Assembly: GCA_001662425.1 (NCBI GenBank) | Contig: BDDC01002378.1 | Location: 578 to 13,529 of the forward strand | Length of the DNA stretch: 12,952 bases | Direction of reading: 5' to 3' | Source: Chlamydomonas sphaeroides | Taxonomy: Eukaryota > Chlorophyta > Chlorophyceae > Chlamydomonadales > Chlamydomonadaceae | Translations under genes and position numbers: made by a program | Notes under the pieces: generated by a model | The model's input: the letters and a program-made list of their open reading frames with translations, nothing else | Told to the model about the DNA's origin: nothing | Databases searched by the model: none | Shown here: one piece after another, positions 7,301-12,952 of the stretch | How the letters are laid out: every line of letters begins with the position of its first letter | Numbering within the stretch: the first letter of the stretch is position 1

Positions 7301-10300
7301 GGTCGGGCGCCGCAGGTGGGGCTTGGCAGGGCAGGGACCTGGGAGGCACGCGGCGTGGGCGCAACGGAGCTCTGGTCGGTTGTGCACGGAGCTCCTCCGA
7401 CCACCGCAAGACGGCGTGCTGCACCGCGCCGCCCCATCACCACACCACACGTCCGCATACACAGACACGGTCTCCCCCTGCCCGGGCCCCGCCCGCTGCC
7501 CGCAGCTCCTCATCCTGGGCCGCTCCGACCAGCGCGAGTGGGCCCGCGACACCGTGCCCCTGCCGCTGCCGCTGCTGCCGCCCGCCGGTGCCGTCGTGCC
7601 CGGCGCGCCCGCGGCCCGGGCGCCGGGCCCCTCGGACTTCCTCGGACTGCTCCCTTCCATACCCGTGCCCCACCACCACCCGCTGCCACCGCCGCCGCCG
7701 GCGGTGGCGGCTCCGCCGCCGTCGGCGCCGTCGCCGCTGGGTGGCCGCGCCGGCGGCGGCTCCGCCGCCGGCGGCAGCGGCGCCGCGTCGGCGTCGAGCC
7801 GCGACATAACGCCGCGAGCCAGCGCCGGCGGCGCCGCCGCCAGCCCGTTCGCGCCGTCACCCTCCGCGGCGCCATCGCCGACGCCGACGCCGCAGGCGGC
7901 GGCGCCGTCGGGCTCCCGGCGGCTGGTGCCCATCTGGGTGGACGGGCAGGAGCTGGTCTTCTTCGTCGTCGGCCCCTCGGTACGGCATTGACCGTTGCTG
8001 CGAACCGTCCACGCCCGCCGGTGGACACCCAATGCGATTATGTAGTTTCGCGACGCCGCTGCCGAAACCTCCTGTTATCCGGACGCCACGGCCCGCTTGT
8101 CGCGTCCGCTCATCCACGGCCCCGTGCCAAACCCAAACACCAAACCCTCCACCCCCTGCCCTTCTCCCCCTCCCGCTCGCGCCACCGCAGGCCATAGCCA
8201 CCGCCCGCTCCCGCGACGCCGCCGACCGCCTGTCGTGGCTGCTGGCGCGGCGGCGGTGGGAGGACGCGCTGGCGGTGGCGGAGGGCGCGGCGCCGGGGTC
8301 GCTGCCGCCGGGGAGCTACGACAAGTGGGTCCCGGGGGAAAGCAGCTGCGGGGGGAGGGGCGGTCGGCCCGTCGTGCGGGTGCCGAGTCTTGGGATCCGA
8401 GTCCGCGCCTCTGCTACCCGCACGTGCACCGTGCGCGCCCATCCGTGCTTCGGCTCGTGTGGCGATTGGCGATGGCGCCACATGGCAAGACACGCACCGT
8501 GCCAAACCCTGGGGTTTTCCCCTCCATCTCCCCTCCCCATCCCCCCAGGGTGGTGGACGGCTACCTGGGCGAGCTGCTGGGCGCCGCCGACTACGACCGG
8601 GCGGTGGAGCTGGCCGGGCGGCTGCTGGCGGGGGACGCGGGGCGCTGGGAGCGGCTGGTGGTGCTGTTCGCGCAGGTGAGGGACCGGCGGCGTGTGCGCA
8701 GCTCCTGGGTCCGGCCTTCCCTCAGGCACCCCAGACCGCACACGCACGCTCCCCTCCCCCTCGGTCCCCCCTCCCTCCCCGCCGCCCCCAGGTCCGGCAG
8801 CTGCCCAAGCTGGTGCCTCCGCTGCCCCAGGCCAGGAGTGTGCAGTGACGTGTCAAACCCTGGGTCTCCCCTCGCCTCCCACCCTTTTCCCCTCCCTCCC
8901 CGCCGCCAGGTCCGGCAGCTGCCCAAGCTGGTGCCTCAGCTGCCCACGGAGCGGCCGCGGCTCAGGTGCGAGATCTGGAGGGAGGGGGAAGGCAGGGCCG
9001 CCGCACGAACCCAAGCCACGCCCTCCACCGTCTCCCCTCCCGTCCTCCCCCGCAGGACCCAGGTGTACGACATGGCCCTGCAGTCGCTGCTGGCCTCCCC
9101 GTCCGACCACGCCCTGCTGCTAGCCACCGCGCAGCACTGGCCGCCCGGCTGCTTCAGGTGCGGCTGCGGCAGGGGGCCGCATGCGGTACATAGCCGGCAG
9201 CGGTGCATAGCGTCGCGCGGTCCATGTCCGCGTCCATAGCCGGCCCCCGCATCGACCCGCACCGCGAACCCGGTCGGTGAGGCGGCGCACTCCTGCTCCG
9301 TGCTCTGCCGCCTTCCATCGCACCCCCTGATGACTGCCGCCGAAGCAGGGCGGCCTTGCCCGACGGAATCGTGGCTTCAGCCCATCTCCCATCACTGCAA
9401 CGCCTATCCCTGTGCCCTTGCTATAACCCCTGCCCCCTCTCCTGCCCCCTCCCATGCCCCCTCTCCTGCCCCCTCCCATGCCCCCTCCCATGCCCCCTCC
9501 CATGCCCCCTCCCATGCCCCTCCCCTGCCCCCTCCCCTGCCCCCTTCCCTGCCCCCTCCCCTGCCCCCTCCCTGCCCCCTCCCATGCCACTGCCGCAGCA
9601 TGGCGGCCCTGGCGGACGCGGTGGCGGCACGGCTGCGGCGGCAGGCGCAGCAGCAGCAGGCGGGGCAGCAGCAGCAGGGCCAGCAGCAGCACGGCAGGGA
9701 GGGCCGGAGCAGCAAGGCGGGCGAGGCGGCCAAGGCGGCTGAGCCGGCAGGCAGCAGCCAAGTGGGCGCGAGCGCATCAGGGGGAGGAGGAGGCGAGGCG
9801 GGCGGCGGGGAGCCGCTGTGGCAGCTGCTGGCGTGGCTGTACGAGCAGCAGGTGGGGGGGGGGCTGGGGCGGGGGAGAGAGGGGGAAGAGGGGGAAGGGG
9901 GACCCGCATGTTGGGTACGTGCCAGCTGCGCCTGAGCCCAGAGCCTGCTGCGCCCGGCTGCTCCACCACCAGCCTGCACCCGGCATCGTCTCCCCCTCCC
10001 CCTCCCCCTCCCTCCTCCCCCTCAGGGCCGCCCCGACCTGGCGCTGTCCATCCACCTGCGGCTGCGCTCCCCCGGCGTCTTCGCCTTCATCACGGCACAC
10101 GGCCTGCAGGTGCGCCCACCGTGCGGTCGATCGCGCAGCGGTTACGTAAAGAGTCGCTCGCGGGCATCGCAGCGGCCGCCCCCGCGCGGAGCGCTGCTCC
10201 TTCGCCCCCTTCGCTCACGTGTGCGGTCACGCAGGGTGTGGCGCTGATGAGACACGGCGCACATCGCGCTCCTTGCGCCCCTCTCCGCAACCATTACGTT

Positions 10301-12731
10301 CTGGTACCCTCACTACATACGGATACCCTACCCGCATCCCGCATCCCATGTCCCTGCCACATCCCATGTTGCCTCCTCCGCTGCCCCCAGGCCTCGCTGC
10401 TGGGCCGTGCCGCCGAGCTGCTGGGGGTGGACGAGCGGCAGGGCCTGGCGCTGCTGACGGCGGCGGCGGACGCACTGCCGCCCAGCAACGTGGTGCCCGA
10501 CATTCAGGTGGGGGCGCGGAAGGGGAAAGGGGGAGGAGGGGTTGTGGGTTTTGGCACACTGGTGTGCGGTGGGCCGACACCCTGGTGCCCTGGCACGCCC
10601 CGAACACGGAGGCTATAGGAAGTTGTATTCCTAGCCGATCGCGCAGCCTCCCTCACATCAACCCAACCTTGCCTCAACCCATCCTTGCCTCATCCCATCC
10701 TCGCCCCAATCCTCCCTCACCCCTCCCCGCCTCCCGTCGTACGCCGCAGGAGGCGATGCGCGCCGCGCCCTCGCCCGCCGCCGCCGAGGTGTGGCGGCGG
10801 CGGCTGTTCGCCTACCTCAGCGGACTGCTGGCGGTGGACCCCACGCTTGCGGCCGACTACCATGACCTGCAGGTGATGGCGTCATGATAATACTACTGTC
10901 CTACCCGCGTGCACTTATCAAGTGTGCATGTTGCAGTGTTTCCCCTATGTTAGCGGCCGGCTGGCCCTTGACCCCAGCCTGTTGTGCAATGCCCCCACTC
11001 CTCCCCACTCGCCCTTTTCCACCCCCGCCATGGGACCTTCCAGCTGTCCTTGCCACCCCTCTACTCATTTCCCTCCTTCCCGCCCCTCCCCCAGGTCTCC
11101 CTGACCGCCGAGTACCAACGGCGCACCAAGCTCATGGACCTGCTCCCGCCGCCAGCACGCACACGCCCAAACACACATATCAACCCCCTCCTCGTTCTCC
11201 TCCTCCCCCCCCCGCCCCCCAGGTCTCCCTGACCGCCGAGTACCAGCCCACCAAGCTCATGGACCTGCTGGCCTCCTCGCAATACTACTCGCTCGAGGTG
11301 GGCTGCGGGGAGACGAAGGGGGAAGCAGGAGGGTGGCAGAATGTGTGTCGGCACGTGAGCCGGGCTACGAGGTGAGGATGCGCCGCAGTGTGTGGCCTTC
11401 CCTGCTCCACCGCCCACCACACCCTCGGCCCGCGCACGCTGTGCGCACCGCACGTGCACGTGCACATGCCGCGCCTCCATCGCCCCACACAGGAGCACGC
11501 CACGCCGCACACCACCGCCGCACACAACCTCTGGCCCCCTCCCAACGCAGGCGGCTCTGTCCATTTGCGAGGCTCGCGGCCTGGTGCCGGAGCAGGTGCG
11601 GGCGGCGGGCGGGGGTTGGGGGTTGCGGAGGGGGAGGTGGAAGGGCAGGGGCAGATGGGAGGGAGCGAGGGAGGTCGCTGTGGCCCGGGGCCCTCAGTGC
11701 ACACACGTACCATGCCCTCTGCCCCCTCTTTCGCCCTCCCCAGGTGCTCGTGTTGGGCCGCATGGGCTGCATCGACCAGGCACCGACACGCCGCCCCCCC
11801 ACACACACGTACCCTGCCCTGCCCCACTTCCCCCTCTCTCCCCCCTCCCGCCAGGTCTTCGTGCTGGGCCGCATGGGCTGTACCGACCAGGCGCTGCGCC
11901 TCATCATCGACCGCCTCGGCGACATACCCCGGGTGGGTGGGGCTGGCAGGCGGCATGGGCGTGTGCAGCGGTGCAGCTCGTGGTCGCTTTGGCGCCCGAG
12001 CTTCAATGCGCTCGACCCCATGCACGCATGCCAGTGTCGGGGCCAGTACAGGTGCCGGGGGCGGGGAACGGGGTTGAGGTGGGGGGTCGGCATGAGTGTA
12101 CTGCCTGCTGCCTTGCCACTGCGTGCCCGCGGGTCGTGTCATTCCAACTTGCAAACACTTCAAATCACAAACGAACACACGGGCATGTGCAGCGGCGAGC
12201 TGTGTTGTGGCTGTCCGATGTTGCGACCGAGCCGGTCAGGTCGAGCAGGCTCACATCGGCACGCAGGGGGCTCCCCTCCCATCCCCCTTCCATCCCCCTC
12301 CCATCCCCCTCCCATCCCCCTCCCATCCGCCCTCTTCCCCCTCCACCCCTGCCCCGCCAGGCCATTGATTTTGTGGTGGGCCAGCGCGACGACGAGCTGT
12401 GGGGCCGCCTCATCGACTGGGCGCTGGGCTCGCCTGCCACCACGGGGCAGCTGCTGGACTGCATCGGGGGTTACGTAGAGCCGCTGCTGCTGGTGGGACG
12501 GGGAGGCGAAAGGGGAAAGGGGGAGGGGAAGCGGACGCGGACGCGGCCGACCTCACAGCACCGCACCGCAACACACATACGGTACGATCAGTAGCACACA
12601 TGGCCCACACATTGCATCCTGTGCCGCACCTTTTCCCCAATCCCCCTTTTTCCGCAGGTTCGGCGCATCCCGCGCGGGATGGAGGTGGAGCGGCTTCGTG
12701 ACCGGCTGCGCGCCATCATTGCAGACTACCG
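4309..12731 (+). CDS. VPS41: VPS41 homologue, HOPS-complex subunit; 3' end beyond window
   Basis: VPS41 is a subunit of the HOPS tethering complex. With Rab7/Ypt7-type GTPases and SNAREs it drives fusion of late endosomes and AP-3 vesicles with the vacuole or lysosome. Exons: 4309-4482, 4647-4745, 4932-4988, 5112-5213, 5654-5779, 5948-6181, 6378-6428, 6796-6837, 7046-7315, 7506-7979, 8191-8324, 8549-8675, 8910-8965, 9056-9157, 9599-9851, 10026-10109, 10391-10507, 10750-10872, 11223-11297, 11551-11595, 11855-11932, 12361-12492, 12658-12731. That is about 1009 residues. ATG 4309 is the first in-frame ATG after stop TAG 4285-4287; a second ATG follows three codons later. Family matches: ALGTEQGRVHVLDYSGNQ and ARVNDISFD (propeller, residues 1 to about 540); RDAADRLSWLLARRRWEDAL, WERLVVLFAQVRQLPKLVP, LGRMGCTDQAL, DDELW and RLRDRL (clathrin-heavy-chain-repeat solenoid, about 544-1009). 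Ala/Ser/Pro- and Gln-rich insertions make it longer than usual. The final exon(s), including any C-terminal RING domain, are not in the window. The family is near certain; exons 7-8 and the exon 4 donor are the least sure boundaries. Confidence 0.92.
4483..4646 (+). other. VPS41 intron 1, GC-AG type
   Basis: The exon ends AACCAG and the intron begins GCAAGC, the usual extended consensus of GC donors. The acceptor is GTACAG at 4646. Protein continuity (LDYSGNQ then VRLLPVHKARVNDISFD) matches the family with no gap, and the nearest upstream GT would delete conserved propeller residues. So GC usage is well supported by the sequence. Confidence 0.8.
5414..5488 (+). repeat. 15-bp G-rich minisatellite, five perfect copies
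   Basis: The unit GGCTGGGGGGGCTGT is repeated five times without a mismatch inside VPS41 intron 4, on the transcribed-sense strand. Each unit contains a run of seven G, so DNA or pre-mRNA could form G-quadruplexes. It is open in several frames, which explains long chance open frames here; it is not coding. Confidence 0.95.
5562..5599 (+). repeat. 19-bp tandem duplication in intron 4
   Basis: GCGCCCTAGGTCCCCGCAC occurs twice head to tail (5562-5580 and 5581-5599), followed by a decayed partial third copy to about 5617. It lies just before the pyrimidine tract of the exon 5 acceptor. Confidence 0.9.
6408..6797 (+). repeat. Four copies of the exon 7 3' end spread through intron 7
   Basis: The end of exon 7 (GTGGGCTGGCTGGCGCCGCAG, coding VGWLAPQ) at 6408-6428 recurs in altered form from 6507 and from 6641, and again ending at 6795. 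Copies 2 and 3 also share flanks (CGCGTGGGCTG before, a GGCCCGC-like word after). Spacings are about 99, 134 and 134 bases. The last 18 bases, GGCTGGCTGGCGCCGCAG, are identical at 6411-6428 and 6778-6795, so the intron is bracketed by a perfect direct repeat. The fourth copy provides the acceptor CAG of exon 8. Confidence 0.85.
7115..7315 (+). other. Ala/Glu/Pro-rich insertion at the end of VPS41 exon 9
   Basis: After the conserved strand GVSPYGNDDVAVLVYPNG, exon 9 continues for about 67 codons of mostly GCG/GCC, GAG and CCG, encoding Ala-rich acidic low-complexity sequence (residues about 319-385) before donor CAG|GTGGGG at 7316. VPS41 proteins usually have a short loop here. Probably a disordered loop leaving the propeller; codon composition fits trinucleotide expansion. 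Confidence 0.75.
7554..7912 (+). other. Pro/Ala/Gly/Ser-rich insertion in VPS41 exon 10
   Basis: Between LLILGRSDQREWARDT and the conserved LVPIWVDGQELVFFVVGPS, exon 10 has about 120 codons of low complexity, including Pro-rich runs around a HHH and Gly/Ala/Ser blocks (residues about 402-521). The DNA is dense in CCG/CGG and near-palindromic GC words. It stays open in this frame and has no usable splice sites that would remove it cleanly, so it is likely translated as a disordered loop within the propeller. Confidence 0.7.
8499..8864 (+). repeat. Short intronic sequence shared by introns 11 and 12
   Basis: GTGCCAAACCCTGGG at 8499-8513 (intron 11, before the exon 12 acceptor) and GTGTCAAACCCTGGG at 8850-8864 (intron 12, right after the partial exon 13 copy) match at 14 of 15 bases. 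Both are followed by pyrimidine-rich sequence. This suggests that intron 3' end material was copied between introns. The coordinates span both copies; exon 12 lies between. Confidence 0.6.
8792..8848 (+). pseudogene. Partial duplicate of VPS41 exon 13 (5' half) in intron 12
   Basis: After an acceptor CCCCCAG ending at 8791, the sequence encodes VRQLPKLVPPLPQARSVQ then TGA (8846-8848). The true exon 13 at 8910 encodes VRQLPKLVPQLPTERPRLR. The first nine codons are identical in DNA, and the upstream CCTCCCTCCCCGCCGCC tract is shared too, so acceptor and exon start were duplicated as a unit, offset 118 bases. The copy diverges after LVP, has no matching donor, and would terminate VPS41 early if its acceptor were used. 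Confidence 0.85.
9429..9591 (+). repeat. Pyrimidine-rich minisatellite in VPS41 intron 14
   Basis: Imperfect tandem units of the type CCCCCTCCCATG or CCCCCTCCCCTG fill about 160 bases directly upstream of the exon 15 acceptor at 9598. The tract makes intron 14 (441 bases) the longest in the gene by one base. It doubles as an extended polypyrimidine tract; the opposite strand is G-rich. Not coding on either strand, despite open frames. Confidence 0.9.
11095..11150 (+). pseudogene. Partial duplicate of VPS41 exon 19 (5' half) in intron 18
   Basis: Following a good acceptor CCCCCAG ending at 11094, the sequence encodes VSLTAEYQRRTKLMDLL then unrelated codons. The true exon 19 at 11223 encodes VSLTAEYQPTKLMDLLASSQ. 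The copy has one extra codon, loses similarity after DLL, and has no donor. The offset is 128 bases, so using its acceptor and reading through runs into a TGA at about 11230. Confidence 0.88.
11744..11782 (+). pseudogene. Partial duplicate of VPS41 exon 21 (5' half) in intron 20
   Basis: After an acceptor CTCCCCAG ending at 11743, the sequence encodes VLVLGRMGCIDQA. The true exon 21 at 11855 encodes VFVLGRMGCTDQAL. The offset is 111 bases, exactly 37 codons, and no stop lies between. Using the upstream acceptor would therefore insert 37 in-frame residues, including the extra LGRMGC motif. Similarity ends at about 11782, and no GT donor follows the copy at the right place. Confidence 0.88.
12280..12335 (+). 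repeat. CATCCCCCTCC tandem repeat in VPS41 intron 21
   Basis: About five near-identical 11-base units of CATCCCCCTCC lie 25-80 bases before the exon 22 acceptor at 12360. They form its polypyrimidine tract and are similar in style to the repeat in intron 14. Confidence 0.85.
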
Positions 12732-12797
12732 GTGAGCGGGCGGGAGGGTGGCGGGAGGAAGAAGGGGGAGGGTACTCGGGTTTGTGGCACGAGGGCT

Positions 12798-12836
12798 GAC
12801 CGGCTGCGCTCCAGCATTGCACGCTACCGGTGAGGG
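12798..12836 (+). pseudogene. Partial duplicate of VPS41 exon 23 (3' end plus donor) in intron 23
   Basis: GACCGGCTGCG at 12700, leading to CTACCG|GTGAGC, recurs at 12798, leading to CTACCG|GTGAGG. The copy retains the exon end and a strong donor but has several changes between. Offset is 98 bases. A CTCCAG just inside the copy (ending 12814) could act as an acceptor for a tiny exon; there is no evidence that it does. A GGGA repeat follows to about 12852. Confidence 0.8.
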
Positions 12837-12952
12837 AGGGAGGGAGGGAGGGGGGTCAGCCTCACCGCGAACACCCGCACACCACCCCGCCCTGCCAGTC
12901 ACACCTCCCGTCCCTTTCCTCTCCGCCCACATCGAGACCGTGGTCTCCGTCC

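Noticed and set aside
9300..9598. Proline/alanine-rich coding sequence from the CCCCCTCCCATG repeat
   Set aside because: A tandem repeat with no stops is open by construction. It sits inside intron 14, and the protein match resumes only after the acceptor at 9598.
12908..12952. Possible VPS41 exon 24 after the CTGCCAG near the window end
   Set aside because: The translation after that acceptor does not resemble the conserved region expected to follow LRDRL...DYR. The real exon is probably beyond the window.

Overview
The window looks like nuclear DNA of a GC-rich eukaryote, most likely a green alga (Chlorophyta). The evidence is indirect. Coding stretches almost always end codons in G or C. 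Genes are broken by many short introns (about 75-440 bases) with pyrimidine-rich 3' ends. The main protein carries long Ala/Pro/Gly/Ser/Gln-rich insertions inside an otherwise conserved eukaryotic family. I see no bacterial operon structure, tRNA, rRNA, CRISPR array or transposase. The species cannot be named from this sequence.

Layout, all on the + strand. (1) Positions 1-586: upstream DNA without a convincing gene. (2) 587-1243: a two-exon gene for a small basic protein of about 148 residues that I do not recognise. (3) About 1421-3171: a multi-exon gene for an unrecognised protein with a clear nuclear-localisation-type basic cluster; its 5' end is uncertain. (4) 3172-4308: an intergenic stretch with a short AT-richer, TGTA-rich island that may hold the 3' end of gene 3. 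(5) 4309 to beyond the window end: 23 exons, about 1009 residues, of VPS41, the HOPS-complex subunit for fusion at the vacuole/lysosome. The N-terminal beta-propeller and the clathrin-heavy-chain-repeat solenoid are present; the C-terminal end lies past position 12952.

The VPS41 model rests on a continuous match to the family across 22 splice junctions that all keep frame. Twenty introns use GT-AG; introns 1 and 4 appear to be GC-AG.

The most striking feature is inside the VPS41 introns. At five separate places a piece of an exon together with its splice site has been copied into the neighbouring intron, at spacings of about 98-134 bases. Exons 13, 19 and 21 have a 5' partial copy (acceptor plus first codons) just upstream. 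Exons 7 and 23 have 3' partial copies (last codons, mostly with a donor-like end) just downstream. One copy is in frame and could make a longer isoform, two would introduce early stops, and one set brackets an intron with an exact 18-base direct repeat, as expected for an intron born by tandem duplication. The three genes show no evident shared function.
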